From NCBI RefSeq assembly GCF_002834385.1, contig NZ_PITQ01000013.1, positions 62,001 to 126,000 of the forward strand: a DNA stretch of 64,000 nt, given 5' to 3'. This stretch comes from Rahnella sp. AA (GTDB lineage Bacteria; Pseudomonadota; Gammaproteobacteria; Enterobacterales; Enterobacteriaceae). The translations under genes and the position numbers were made by a program. This document shows, piece after piece, positions 44,152 to 54,077 of the stretch (its first letter is position 1; each line of letters opens with the position of its first letter). The notes beneath the pieces were generated by a model. That model did no database searches, was not told the origin of the DNA, and saw only the letters and a list, made by a program, of their open reading frames with translations.

Positions 44152-46362
44152 ATGAGCTTTAACTCCCGCGACTTTACGCAGGGCGGGCAGGTTGCGTTTA
44201 TGCGCCTGCGGATGTTCCTGCAAATAAACCACATCATTTCGTTTTATATGATTATGTCGTTCCTGATCATTACGGTTGCGACATTATTTATTCGCATGAG
44301 CACACAGAACATCATGAATGGGCTGATGTATTGGTATGCCACAACAATAGCACCGTTCCAGAAGCACATTGTTAATCCGACGGTTTACCATCTGGATTAT
44401 TACGGCAAAAAACTTAACTACACTGCGATGCAAATAGTCAGTGATTCCTACACTTCATATTGCGGACAACTGCTGAAGCAGGAAATCATTATTTCTGCGC
44501 TGATATCGCTGGTTATGGTCTTTATCGGTACAGGTGTATTTTTCTGGTATCTGGGCCACCTGGGTAAAAAACAGAGTGAAGATGAGATCACCGGCGGCCG
44601 CGTATTAAATATCGACGCGAAAGCTGTCGCCAGAATGATGAAAAGCCGCGATCAAGCATCGGATATTAAAGTCGACGATCTGCCGATTAAGAAAGACAGC
44701 GAAATTCAGAACTTCGGTATGCACGGCACTGTGGGTTCCGGTAAATCCACGCTGATGCGCAAATTTCTGACCTACCTGCGTGAGCGCGGCGATCTGGTCA
44801 TTATCTATGACAAGGGCTGTACCTTCGTTGAAGAATACTATGACGCGTCTAAGGACATCATCCTTAACCCGCTAGATGCACGATGCGCTAACTGGGACAT
44901 GTGGCGTGAATGTCCGACCTTACCGTCGCTTGAAAGCGTTTCTACCACGCTTATCCCGATGGGAGCATCTGAAGATCCGTTCTGGCAGGGTTCAGCGCGA
45001 ACTATCTTTTCTGAAGCAGCGCACCGTATGCGTAAAGACCGGGAACTGAGCTACAACAAATTCCTGCGCACCCTGTTGGCCATCAAGCTCGACAAGCTGC
45101 GCGAGTTTCTCGCTGGTACGCCTGCCGCGACGCTGGTGGACGGGAAAATTGAGAAAACGGCTATCTCGATCCGAAGCGTACTGACCAACTACGTGAAGGC
45201 CATGCGCTATCTGCAGGGCATCGACCGCAGCGGTAAACCCAAATTCACCATCCGTGAATGGATGCAGGGCACGAAGGTTGGTGCCAAAAATCCGTGGCTG
45301 TTTATCACCTCTAACCAGCAGCATCATGAGTCGCTCAAACCGGTCATTTCCATGTGGCTGAGCATTGCCGCCGACAGCCTGCTGTCAATGGGTGAGAACC
45401 GCCACCGGCGCGTCTGGTTCTTCTACGACGAATTGAAATCGCTGCACAAACTTCCAGTTTTGCCTGAAGTTATCGCCGAAGGACGTAAATTCGGCGGATG
45501 TTTTGCCCTCGGGTTTCAGTCTTTCCCACAGATAGAAGAACTCTATGGTACCAAGGCTGCCGAGGCGATGTTTGACCTGCTCAACACCAAGTATTTCTTC
45601 CGTTCGCCGAGTGCGGCCGTGTCCAAATTTGTCGCAGAAGACATCGGTGAGACCGTGCGTAAAAAATTTAGCGAACAAACCAGCTTTGGTAATGAGTCCG
45701 TGCGTGATGGTATCTCGTTCGGCAAGGAGGAGGAACGGGTCAATATCGTCAGCCATACCGACGTGCAGAAGCTGGAAGACCTGGAGTGCTTCGTCACGCT
45801 GCCGGGCGATTATCCGGTGGTGAAAATGGCCCTGAAGTACCAGAAACTGCCGAAAGTCGCCGAGGCCATCCTGGAACGCGATGTCGAATCCAGCCTTGAC
45901 CCGGAGATAGAAGAAGACCTCGAAAGGCGTGGGGCGGAAGAAAGCATGATGGATGCGTTATTCAGCCAGCACGCACCGGTCGAAACACCGCCAGTTGCGA
46001 CGACACTGCCTGCAACTGCCGCCGTGATCCCCGCAGGCAGTCAGGCCAACATGCCGCCTTCGCCGGTTCCCGCAAGCACGGGAATGAACATGTCCTCCGC
46101 GCCCAGGGTGACAACACCTGTCGCTGCAGCAGTTGCGGCGGCAGAGACTGCTGAGACGGCATCCGCCGGTGGCCGTGATGAAGAAATCGATATTGAGCTT
46201 CCCCCTGGCATGAGCGAAGACGGCGAAATTGTTGACTTTGACGCTTATGAGCTGTACGCCGCCCAGTCCGAAACGCAGGAAGCCACCCGTCGTGAAGAAG
46301 TGAATATCAATCATGCCCGTCATGAGCATGAAAAAGATGACGACGGAGGGTATTTATTATGA
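44152..46362 (+). CDS. traD: Coupling protein TraD
   Basis: The 736-residue type IV coupling protein (F TraD 717) has two N-terminal membrane segments (about 25-50 and 105-135). Walker A is GTVGSGKST near residues 194-202, and the Walker B region is RRVWFFYDELKSL. The C-terminal tail is disordered, Ala/Pro-rich and acidic, as needed for contact with TraM and the relaxosome. It pumps the DNA strand into the secretion channel. The stop overlaps the traI start. Confidence 0.97.
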   Translation: MSFNSRDFTQGGQVAFMRLRMFLQINHIISFYMIMSFLIITVATLFIRMSTQNIMNGLMYWYATTIAPFQKHIVNPTVYHLDYYGKKLNYTAMQIVSDSYTSYCGQLLKQEIIISALISLVMVFIGTGVFFWYLGHLGKKQSEDEITGGRVLNIDAKAVARMMKSRDQASDIKVDDLPIKKDSEIQNFGMHGTVGSGKSTLMRKFLTYLRERGDLVIIYDKGCTFVEEYYDASKDIILNPLDARCANWDMWRECPTLPSLESVSTTLIPMGASEDPFWQGSARTIFSEAAHRMRKDRELSYNKFLRTLLAIKLDKLREFLAGTPAATLVDGKIEKTAISIRSVLTNYVKAMRYLQGIDRSGKPKFTIREWMQGTKVGAKNPWLFITSNQQHHESLKPVISMWLSIAADSLLSMGENRHRRVWFFYDELKSLHKLPVLPEVIAEGRKFGGCFALGFQSFPQIEELYGTKAAEAMFDLLNTKYFFRSPSAAVSKFVAEDIGETVRKKFSEQTSFGNESVRDGISFGKEEERVNIVSHTDVQKLEDLECFVTLPGDYPVVKMALKYQKLPKVAEAILERDVESSLDPEIEEDLERRGAEESMMDALFSQHAPVETPPVATTLPATAAVIPAGSQANMPPSPVPASTGMNMSSAPRVTTPVAAAVAAAETAETASAGGRDEEIDIELPPGMSEDGEIVDFDAYELYAAQSETQEATRREEVNINHARHEHEKDDDGGYLL

Positions 46363-49300
46363 TGAGTATCAGCACGATAGCCGGGGATGCCGGTTATTAC
46401 TCAAGCCAGGATAATTACTACGTACTCGGCAGCCTCGAGTCCCGCTGGCTGGGGGAAGGCGCTGAAAATCTGGGCCTGTCCGGGCAGGTGCTGGACGCCG
46501 AGATGAACGCCATGAAACACGGCGTATTGCCGGACGGCTCGGTGCTGTCGCGCGTTGAAAACGGGAAAGAGACACACCGGCCCGGCTATGACCTGACGTT
46601 TTCGGCGCCCAAAAGCGTATCGATGATGGCTCTCATTGGCGGCGACCGGCGGTTTATTAACGCGCACAACCGTGCGGTTGATACCGTCATGAAAGAAGTG
46701 GAGGCGTTGGCCAGCGCGCGCATTACCGAAGGTGGCCAGACCCAGACCGTGCTGACCGGCAATATTGTTGCCGCGCTGTATAACCACGATACCTCCCGCG
46801 ACTTAGACCCGCAGCTGCATACCCACGCGCTGGTGTTTAATGCTACCGAAGCTGACGGGAAATGGCGGGCGCTGGCCAGCGACACCAAAATGAAAACCGG
46901 CTTTTCCGAGACGATGTACGCCAACCAGATAGCGCTGGGCAAAATCTATCAGCATTCCCTGCGTCAGGACGTGGAGAAAATGGGTTTTGAAACCCGCGAT
47001 GCCGGGAAAAATGGCCTCTGGGAGATAAAGGATGTCCCGGTTGAGCCGTTTTCACAGCGTCATAATGCCATTGTCGATGCCGTAGGCGCTGACGCGCCCC
47101 GGCATGTGCGCGACGTTGCCGCACTGGATTCACGCAAGGCCAAAGTGGCCTCCGACCCGCTGGTGCTGGTAGCAGAATGGAACGAGAGGCTGAAAGAAAC
47201 CGGGTTTAACCTGCCGGACTTTGTCGGACGGGCGAAGGCGCGTGCGCTGCGCGGCGCAGGCGTCAGCGAACCCGCCGGCGTTGCCCCTGACATGGCCACC
47301 GCCATAGGTAATGCCATCTCCACGCTCAGCGACAGCAAAGTGCAGTTTACCTATTCCGACATGCTGGCCAAAACCGCGTCGCAGCTGCCTGCTGAACCCG
47401 GACTGTTTGCCCGCGTGCGCGACGGCATCGACGCGGCCGTTGAGCAGCAGCGTCTTATCCCGCTGGATAAAGAGAAGGGCATCTTCACCTCTGATATTCA
47501 CCTTCTCAATGAACTCAGCGTGCATCAGCTGGCGAAAACCGCGATGCAGGAAAACCGCGTACTGAGTTTTCCAGAGCGTGCAGTGGAGCGCTCCCGTTCC
47601 TACGCCGATGCTTACTCCGTTCTTAGTCAGGATAAATCGCCGGTGGCCATTCTCTCCGGGCGTGGCGGGGCGACCCAACTGCGTGACCGCGTCACCGATG
47701 CGGCCATCATGGCCGGTGAGAACGGGCGGGACGTGGTCGTCCTTGCGGCAGATAACCGCGGACGGGATTTTCTCTCCCTTGACCCGCAGCTCGCCGGAAA
47801 GGTGATGTCGCGCAGTGCCCTGACCGCCGACATGACGCTGCCGCCTCAGAGCACGCTGGTTGTGGCTCAGGCAGAAAAGCTGTCCCTGAAAGAGACCCTG
47901 CTGATCCTCGAAAAAGGCCAGGCGCAGGGGGTGCAGATGCTGTTCATTGACTCTGAGAACCGCACCGGCACCGGTAACGCGCTGTCCGTACTTAAAGACG
48001 CCGGCGTGCCGCAGTACCGGTTTTATGACGGTCAGAAAACACTGACCACAGTAGTCAGTGAGAGCGACAAACGCCAGCGGTATGACCGCCTAGCACAGGA
48101 CTATGCTGCGCTTATGGCCGAAGGTCAGCCGGTGGTGGCACAGGCCAGCGGTCGGCGCGAACAGGCGCTGCTCAATACGGCTATCCGGGCAGAACTGCAT
48201 GCGACCGGCCAGTTGGGCAAAGACGAACGCCAGATGTCCGTTATTCAACCGGTCTGGCTGGACGGCAAAACCCGCACCCAGCGCGACACCTACCGCGCAG
48301 GCATGGTGATGGAGCAGTGGGACAAAGACACCAAAACCATGACGCGATACAGCGTCGACCGCGTCACCGACAGCACCAACACCCTGCGTCTGGTTTCAGA
48401 GAACGGCGAAGTACGTGTTGAGAAAATCAGTGGTCTCGACAGCAGTTGGAGCGCCTTTGTGAATAAAACGCTGCCGGTCGCCATCGGGGAGCCTCTGATG
48501 GCGGTGGGCCGCGAGCTGGAAGGTAAAATCAAAGCGCGGGACGGCCTGACGGTCACCGGCTTTGTGGACGGTGGCATCGTTGTTGGCAAAGGCGAGTCGT
48601 CGCTGGTACTGGATACCTCACGTGCTCTTAAGCTGGCCTCTCCGCTGGTGGAGGGGCTGGGTGCGAGCGTCAGTGATAACCAAGTGGTGCTGGCCGCCAC
48701 CGGCACCCGCGACCTCAACACCGCCGCGCTCAACCAGCTATCCCGCAGCGGGTCTAAGGCGAGGATTTACACCGCACTCCCGCAGGACAGGGCGGAAAAG
48801 AGGCTGGTCAGCAATCCCAACTTCAGGGTAGCCAGTGAGCAGGTGAAGGAAGTAGCCGGTGAGCGAAACCTCGATGCTGCCATGCTGAAAAACCGCGACT
48901 CTCTGAACACACCGGTAGCGCAGTCGGTCATGCTGGGCCTCAGCCAGGCGCAGTCACATAATATCGCGTTCAGCAAAGCCAACCTGATTTCCGCCTCGCT
49001 CGGCTGGTCGCCGGACGTGACGGTGTCTGAGGCCAGCGCTGAAATCGACCGGCAGGTTAAAAGCGGTGACCTGATCAGTCTGTCACCCGTCGCCGGTGCC
49101 GGCAGTGGTCTGATTGTGACGCGCATCACCTATGAGATGGAGAAATCTATCATCCGCACCGTCGCGGAAGGCAAAGGTGCTGTCGCGCCGCTGATGGACG
49201 CCGTGCCGGAGAAATACCTCGCCGGGCTGACCGGCGGTCAGCAGGCCGCGACCAAACTTATCCTCGAAAGCCCCGACCGCTTTGTGGCCATACAGGGTTA

Positions 49301-51530
49301 CGCCGGCACGGGTAAAACCACCCAGTTTAAAGCCGTGATGGCGGCGATAGGCAGCCTGCCTGAAAAACAGCGACCGCAGGTTATCGGCCTGGCACCGACC
49401 CACCGCGCCGTACATGAGATGCAGTCGGTCGGCGTACAGGCGCAGACGCTGGCGTCATTTCTGAGCGAGGAGCGTCAGAAGAACCTGGCCGGAGAGAAGA
49501 CCGACTACGGCAATACGCTGTTCCTGGTGGATGAGTCCTCGATGGTGGGCAACCGCGACATGGCCGAACTTTACCAGCGCATTGCTGATACGGGCGGGCG
49601 TGCTATTAACAGCGGCGACGTCGCGCAGTTGCAGCCTGTTGAACCCGGCCAGCCGTTCCGTCTGCTGCAGAGTCGCAGCCCTATTGATACCGCCGTGATG
49701 CAGGACATTGTGCGTCAGACTCCTGAACTGCGCCCGGCTATCTACAGCATGATCGAAGGTGATGCCAGAGGCGCGCTGGAGAAAGTGGAAGCCGTGTCGC
49801 CTGCACAAATCCATCGTAAAACGGAGGCGTGGGCGCCGGCCTCCTCGGTCATGGAATTCAAATCACCGGCAGACGATCGTCCAGGCGCAGATCTGTCTTC
49901 CTTAAATGAACCCGCAGACGTTATCGACGCGATCACCCGTGATTTTGCAGGGCGTACGCCACCTGCGCAGGCTCAAACGCTGGTCGTTGCACACCTCAAC
50001 GCCGACCGCCATGCCATTAACCAAAGTATTCACGATGCGCTGAAGAAAAACGGTGAGCTGGGCAGGGGCGAACTGACGCTGACCGTGCTGGAGCCTGCGC
50101 GCGTCCCGGAGAATGCGCTGCGTAAAGCCGGCGGTTTCAGTGCCTACCTTGGACACGTGGCCGTCATGAACAATCAGCATATGACGGTCAGCGATGTGGA
50201 TATCGGGCAGGGGATGGTTACGCTGAACGATGCGTCGGGTAAACCCACGGTGATTTCCAATTTTGAAAACAGTACGCAGGACATTTCGCTGTATGTCCCC
50301 CGCGATATCAGCGTCAGTACCGGCGACCGCATGCGTTTTACCCGCAGCGATAACGAACGCGGCTATGTGGCCAACAGCCAGTGGCAGGTGAGCAAGCTGG
50401 AAAACAGCGGCCGGATTACGCTGACTAACGGTGAACAGGAAAAAGTACTGGAGCCGGGGCGCCTGGTCGAAGATGGGCATATCGATCTGGCCTACGCGGT
50501 CACGGCGCACGGGGCACAGGGTGCCAGTGAGCGGTATGTCATTACGCTGGAAGGTACTGAGGGTGGTCGTAAACGGATGGCCACGCGGGAATCGGGTTAT
50601 GTGACCTTGTCGCGCGCAAAGGAGCACGTGCAGGTCTTCACGGATGACCGTGAGGGCTGGCTGAAACAGCTCGACCGGCAGGCCGGTCGCCACTCTGCGC
50701 ATGATCTGCTGCACTATGACACCGACCGTGCCGCGCAGGTGGCAGAAAAGCTGTTATCCACGGCAACGCCATTACAGGACACCCCGCTCGGGAGAAAGCT
50801 TCTGCAGACAAGCGGTGTGGAAGCTGGCGAGAGCATGGCGAAATTTATCGCCCCCGGGAAGAAGTACCCGCAGCCCCATATTGCACTGCCGGTCTGGGAC
50901 AGCAACGGTAAACGCGCCGGTGTCTATCTCGATGAGGTGCGCTTTATGCCGCAGGGCGGCGGCGCGTGGCTGGACGGTGCGCCGCGAGTCATGGGCAGTG
51001 ATGATGCCCGGTTTGCCGGACTGCAGGTCAGCCGGAATGGCGATACCCACGTCGCCGGCAATATTCAGGAAGGATTGGCGTTAGCCCGTCAGCATCCGGA
51101 CAGCGGTGTACTTGTCCGACTTTCTGGCTCTGGCATTCCTCACAACATTCCCCGCATCACTGGCAGTCATCTGGCCACGGACGATGAAGTCCTTCGTCAG
51201 GCGCAGCAACCGGAAAACGAACCTCTGCCATTTATCCCTTCAGAAGATGAGAAGAAGCAGGCTGCGCTGGATAAAGCAGCACAGGCGGCTGTCATGTTAC
51301 CGGAGGAAGAAAAACTGCGCCTTGCCGCTGATGCTGTTCGTGCAGAACAGGCGAAGTCATTACCTGAGCCAGACAGCAAGGCACTGGCTGAAGCCGCAGG
51401 GAAACATTCCGATCCTGCGGATCTTAGTCAGGATCTTGCCGTCTTGCAGGTTGCAACTCAGCAACGGTCGGCGACAAAACTTCAGCAACTGGAACGCGAA
51501 ATCATCATTGAAAAAACGCTCGGTGAGTGA
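46359..51530 (+). CDS. traI: Relaxase-helicase TraI
   Basis: This 1723-residue protein (F TraI 1756) nicks oriT and unwinds the plasmid. The relaxase domain has the tyrosine pairs at residues 13-14 and 20-21 (AGYYSSQDNYYVLG) and the metal-binding histidines in QLHTHALV. A degenerate helicase domain follows (ILSGRGGATQLRDRV without a Walker lysine). The active RecD-like helicase has Walker A GYAGTGKTT near residue 980 and LFLVDESSM. The C-terminus is helical. Start at 46359 (MMS) or 46362 is possible; F also begins MMS. Confidence 0.97.
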   Translation: MMSISTIAGDAGYYSSQDNYYVLGSLESRWLGEGAENLGLSGQVLDAEMNAMKHGVLPDGSVLSRVENGKETHRPGYDLTFSAPKSVSMMALIGGDRRFINAHNRAVDTVMKEVEALASARITEGGQTQTVLTGNIVAALYNHDTSRDLDPQLHTHALVFNATEADGKWRALASDTKMKTGFSETMYANQIALGKIYQHSLRQDVEKMGFETRDAGKNGLWEIKDVPVEPFSQRHNAIVDAVGADAPRHVRDVAALDSRKAKVASDPLVLVAEWNERLKETGFNLPDFVGRAKARALRGAGVSEPAGVAPDMATAIGNAISTLSDSKVQFTYSDMLAKTASQLPAEPGLFARVRDGIDAAVEQQRLIPLDKEKGIFTSDIHLLNELSVHQLAKTAMQENRVLSFPERAVERSRSYADAYSVLSQDKSPVAILSGRGGATQLRDRVTDAAIMAGENGRDVVVLAADNRGRDFLSLDPQLAGKVMSRSALTADMTLPPQSTLVVAQAEKLSLKETLLILEKGQAQGVQMLFIDSENRTGTGNALSVLKDAGVPQYRFYDGQKTLTTVVSESDKRQRYDRLAQDYAALMAEGQPVVAQASGRREQALLNTAIRAELHATGQLGKDERQMSVIQPVWLDGKTRTQRDTYRAGMVMEQWDKDTKTMTRYSVDRVTDSTNTLRLVSENGEVRVEKISGLDSSWSAFVNKTLPVAIGEPLMAVGRELEGKIKARDGLTVTGFVDGGIVVGKGESSLVLDTSRALKLASPLVEGLGASVSDNQVVLAATGTRDLNTAALNQLSRSGSKARIYTALPQDRAEKRLVSNPNFRVASEQVKEVAGERNLDAAMLKNRDSLNTPVAQSVMLGLSQAQSHNIAFSKANLISASLGWSPDVTVSEASAEIDRQVKSGDLISLSPVAGAGSGLIVTRITYEMEKSIIRTVAEGKGAVAPLMDAVPEKYLAGLTGGQQAATKLILESPDRFVAIQGYAGTGKTTQFKAVMAAIGSLPEKQRPQVIGLAPTHRAVHEMQSVGVQAQTLASFLSEERQKNLAGEKTDYGNTLFLVDESSMVGNRDMAELYQRIADTGGRAINSGDVAQLQPVEPGQPFRLLQSRSPIDTAVMQDIVRQTPELRPAIYSMIEGDARGALEKVEAVSPAQIHRKTEAWAPASSVMEFKSPADDRPGADLSSLNEPADVIDAITRDFAGRTPPAQAQTLVVAHLNADRHAINQSIHDALKKNGELGRGELTLTVLEPARVPENALRKAGGFSAYLGHVAVMNNQHMTVSDVDIGQGMVTLNDASGKPTVISNFENSTQDISLYVPRDISVSTGDRMRFTRSDNERGYVANSQWQVSKLENSGRITLTNGEQEKVLEPGRLVEDGHIDLAYAVTAHGAQGASERYVITLEGTEGGRKRMATRESGYVTLSRAKEHVQVFTDDREGWLKQLDRQAGRHSAHDLLHYDTDRAAQVAEKLLSTATPLQDTPLGRKLLQTSGVEAGESMAKFIAPGKKYPQPHIALPVWDSNGKRAGVYLDEVRFMPQGGGAWLDGAPRVMGSDDARFAGLQVSRNGDTHVAGNIQEGLALARQHPDSGVLVRLSGSGIPHNIPRITGSHLATDDEVLRQAQQPENEPLPFIPSEDEKKQAALDKAAQAAVMLPEEEKLRLAADAVRAEQAKSLPEPDSKALAEAAGKHSDPADLSQDLAVLQVATQQRSATKLQQLEREIIIEKTLGE

Positions 51531-51586
51531 ATTACAAAACTACCGGCCGCTGACTGGCAGCGGCAGTGCTTAAAAGGAGGCAGACA

Positions 51587-51790
51587 ATGACAAAGATGGA
51601 TTTTTTACTGCAACTACGGCGTTGCACAAAGCTGCACACATTAGAGCTTGTCACCAGTCATCAGAGGGAGCGACTGCCTCAGGAATGGGTCAATGAGTTT
51701 GAGCTGGCAGCCGATCATCGGCGGGCTGAAATCATCAACGGCAGATTGTTTGACCGGATACCCAAAGCCGTCTGGCAACAGGTTGACTGA
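51587..51790 (+). CDS. Hha/YmoA-family nucleoid modulator
   Basis: The start at 51587 follows AAAGGAGG. The 67-residue protein aligns with Hha: DFLLQLRRCTKLHTLELV, AADHRRAEIINGRLFDRIP and VWQQV. Hha-family proteins join H-NS and silence AT-rich and horizontally acquired genes. R100-like plasmids carry the relative rmoA in the same zone beyond traI. It may silence tra or cargo genes. Confidence 0.9.
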   Translation: MTKMDFLLQLRRCTKLHTLELVTSHQRERLPQEWVNEFELAADHRRAEIINGRLFDRIPKAVWQQVD

Positions 51791-51848
51791 AGACGTGGCA
51801 GAGCTAGGCAGTTAATGGAATCTTATGTCAGGGAAGGGTGAACGCAAT

Positions 51849-52952
51849 ATGAGTCATATAAAGCAGGAAGGGCCGGCAGGTGGCACTGCTGAATTCAGGG
51901 AAGAAACACCGGTTAAAAACAAGCGCGGTGAGTCTAACAAACTTCGCAAAGGGCGCTCCAAAATTCACCGGCGTCACACGCCTAAGCTTTGCTGTGCCGT
52001 TCCAAGAGGGACCGCGTCGAAAGTGGTGGCTCGCGTTCAGAACCACGACTGGCACCGCAATCTGGATCTTATCGCTCTCAGGCGCAAAGGTTATGTTCCC
52101 TACACTAAACGTAACAATCCAAATTTTGTCCCGAAACCCATGCGCATCAGGGCCAGGCAAGAGATCCGTGAGACGCTGACGGTTCTTTCCATGGCGATGG
52201 CCGCGCATTGTGACTATAACCCCGACAGTGACTACTGCTTTGAAATCATGATGCCTTTTGAGCAAATTGCAGCAGCGGCAGGGATGCTGCATGTCTATGA
52301 GAACGGGCGGAAAGCCTATGACAGTCCGCGGGAAGCGTTGTCTGTTATGGAACAGCTGGAATATGTCATTGTTGACCACGACAAAGATCCGGATGCTGGT
52401 CAGAACAAGCCGATGCGGATCTGGCTGGCCGATAAGTTTTTTACCTCGCGGGGGATCGCCGGCGAAGAAATTAGAGAGTGGCTCGGTAAGTTTAAATTGT
52501 GGGCGCTTAAAAAAGGGCTGACAGAAAGCCTGCGTAAAAAGTACGAGCACCATTTATTGCGCCTTGAGGCTTTCGGCCTGGACCTTAAAAGAAAACATTC
52601 CTTGCGCAACCGGCTGAAGCAAATCAAACGGTGGGTTGTCAGCCCGGATCTCGATGAGCTTAAGCAGACTGTTATGGCGACCCTTGAAGGTGAGCTGGAA
52701 ATGCGGGTAAATAAAGATAATGCACGCATCGATCGTTTACTTGATGACAAAGACATCCAGCTACGGGCACTGAACAGAAAGCGTAAACAGCAGCATCCGT
52801 ATTACAGAGCCTGGGTTCAGTGGTCAAACAGTGTCATGCCTCATGAGGCAATGACTCTCGAAACGTCATTCAGGCATGCACACCCGGGACTGGTGAGTTC
52901 TGAACCGGAAATGTATTACCGGTTATTGCTCGAGCTTGCCAATAACCGTTAA
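51849..52952 (+). CDS. repA: RepFIIA-like replication initiator RepA
   Basis: The product (367 aa from 51849; an ATG at 51825 is also possible) has the RepFIIA/IncFII RepA layout: a basic N-terminus, NHDWHRNLDLIALRRKGYVP, helical segments around ARQEIRETLTVLSMAMA and LSVMEQLEYVIVDHD, RIWLADKFFTSRGI, and a basic C-terminal half. The ribosome-binding site AAGGG suits 51849. Classical RepFIIA loci have about 300 bp of copB, copA antisense RNA and a leader peptide ahead of repA; here only 58 bp separate it from the Hha-like gene, so copy control appears missing. It may be a relic or auxiliary replicon. Confidence 0.75.
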   Translation: MSHIKQEGPAGGTAEFREETPVKNKRGESNKLRKGRSKIHRRHTPKLCCAVPRGTASKVVARVQNHDWHRNLDLIALRRKGYVPYTKRNNPNFVPKPMRIRARQEIRETLTVLSMAMAAHCDYNPDSDYCFEIMMPFEQIAAAAGMLHVYENGRKAYDSPREALSVMEQLEYVIVDHDKDPDAGQNKPMRIWLADKFFTSRGIAGEEIREWLGKFKLWALKKGLTESLRKKYEHHLLRLEAFGLDLKRKHSLRNRLKQIKRWVVSPDLDELKQTVMATLEGELEMRVNKDNARIDRLLDDKDIQLRALNRKRKQQHPYYRAWVQWSNSVMPHEAMTLETSFRHAHPGLVSSEPEMYYRLLLELANNR

Positions 52953-53330
52953 CTCTCCCGAGTATGGACATCTCCTTCACCGTGCTGACAGCATGGGGAC
53001 TGCTCACATCCTGATCCCACCTATATACCCGCATTTCTTAGCTTTTATCTGTTAACACCGTTATCGACCGATAAATTCCGCAAATTTTGCCTTCAAAGTG
53101 ACGCATATCCACTCGGTAAACGATGAATCCCCACATGTACGAAAATTAACTTCGTCGACGGTACGACTTCAGTCATTAACTTCGAACGTAATTTCTGAAC
53201 AAAAGAAGCCCTTTAAAAAGGGAGTGTTTTCAGTGCGGTATTGAAATCCGCACTTCAAAACAAAGTGAGTTCCACCCTTCACTTCGTTACGGGCAGTAAA
53301 TCTGCAGCCTAAACGCGATATAAGGTTTAC
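52953..53330. other. Non-coding region downstream of repA with hairpins
   Basis: No gene is seen. It holds repeated ATTAACTTCG words near 53147 and 53175 and two hairpins (CCCTTTAAAAAGGG near 53210 and AGTGCGG/CCGCACT near 53233). In RepFIIA replicons the origin lies downstream of repA, but I see no perfect DnaA box here. Confidence 0.45.
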
Positions 53331-53362
53331 TTGACAATATAAGGTTTCATGCCTTATATTTT
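53331..53362 (+). promoter_or_regulatory. Promoter and palindromic operator of a toxin-antitoxin operon
   Basis: TTGACA at 53331 and TATATT at 53355 are separated by 18 bp. Between and over the -10 lies the perfect inverted repeat ATATAAGG-TTTCATG-CCTTATAT (53337-53359), a good operator for the Xre-type antitoxin encoded downstream. Confidence 0.75.
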
Positions 53363-53397
53363 ATCTTAAGTTGATGCTGCAGCTTCAAAGGAATGAC

Positions 53398-53664
53398 ATG
53401 ACCAGAGTCGAATGGACAAAGCATGCTCTTAAACAATTGAAGAGCATCCCGGGAAACTACCAGAAAGCAATCAGTGAAAAGATATCCCTGCTGCAACGCT
53501 ATCCTGCCTTAGTCGCTAACCTCGATATAAAAAAGATGGCAGGTGGAGAAGGGGAGTTCAGGATGCGTGTCGGAGACTACCGGGTCATTTACAGAATCAA
53601 AAACGGTGAGCCGGTTGTGATCACAATTCAGCGTATCGCTAGAAGAACATCGACAACGTACTGA
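53398..53664 (+). CDS. RelE/ParE-superfamily toxin
   Basis: The start at 53398 follows AAGGAATGAC; a longer frame from 53371 is less likely. The 88-residue protein shows the RelE fold pattern: VEWTKHALKQLKSI, then GGEGEFRMRVGDYRVIYRI and a short C-terminal strand with RIARR. It is probably an mRNA interferase. It precedes its antitoxin, the reverse of the usual RelBE order and like HigBA. Confidence 0.88.
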   Translation: MTRVEWTKHALKQLKSIPGNYQKAISEKISLLQRYPALVANLDIKKMAGGEGEFRMRVGDYRVIYRIKNGEPVVITIQRIARRTSTTY

Positions 53665-53702
53665 GCCCATAGCATTAGACGTAATCCAGACTGGAGTTTT
53701 CT

Positions 53703-54077
53703 ATGAACCACATTCAATTTATAACTGATGAACATGGCGTAAAACAGGCAGCTGTCATTCCAATTGACTTGTTTGAGCGTCTGATGCAACAAGCCGATCT
53801 TGATGAGCTTTATGAAGACATCACCGTTACTCCGGGTAAGCATGATGATGCACAGATCCCAAATGAAGTGGTTGAAATCATGCTGAGTAAAAATGTCACC
53901 ATCCAGGCCGCCTGGCGTATTTACCGTGGTCTGACCCAAAAGGATGTTGCCGAAAAACTGGGGATTAAACAGGCCGCTGTATCTCAGTTCGAGAAGTCCG
54001 AGAATCCACGAAAAGACAACATCGAACGTCTGGCTCAGTTGTACCAATGCAAAGTTGAACAACTCACCATGGACTGA
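53703..54077 (+). CDS. Xre-type HTH antitoxin
   Basis: The 124-residue protein has an N-terminal antitoxin-like part (VIPIDLFERLMQQADLDELYEDI) and a C-terminal Cro/C1 HTH (GLTQKDVAEKLGIKQAAVSQFEKS). It should neutralise the RelE-like toxin encoded 38 bp upstream and repress the operon at the palindrome at 53337. Confidence 0.88.
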   Translation: MNHIQFITDEHGVKQAAVIPIDLFERLMQQADLDELYEDITVTPGKHDDAQIPNEVVEIMLSKNVTIQAAWRIYRGLTQKDVAEKLGIKQAAVSQFEKSENPRKDNIERLAQLYQCKVEQLTMD

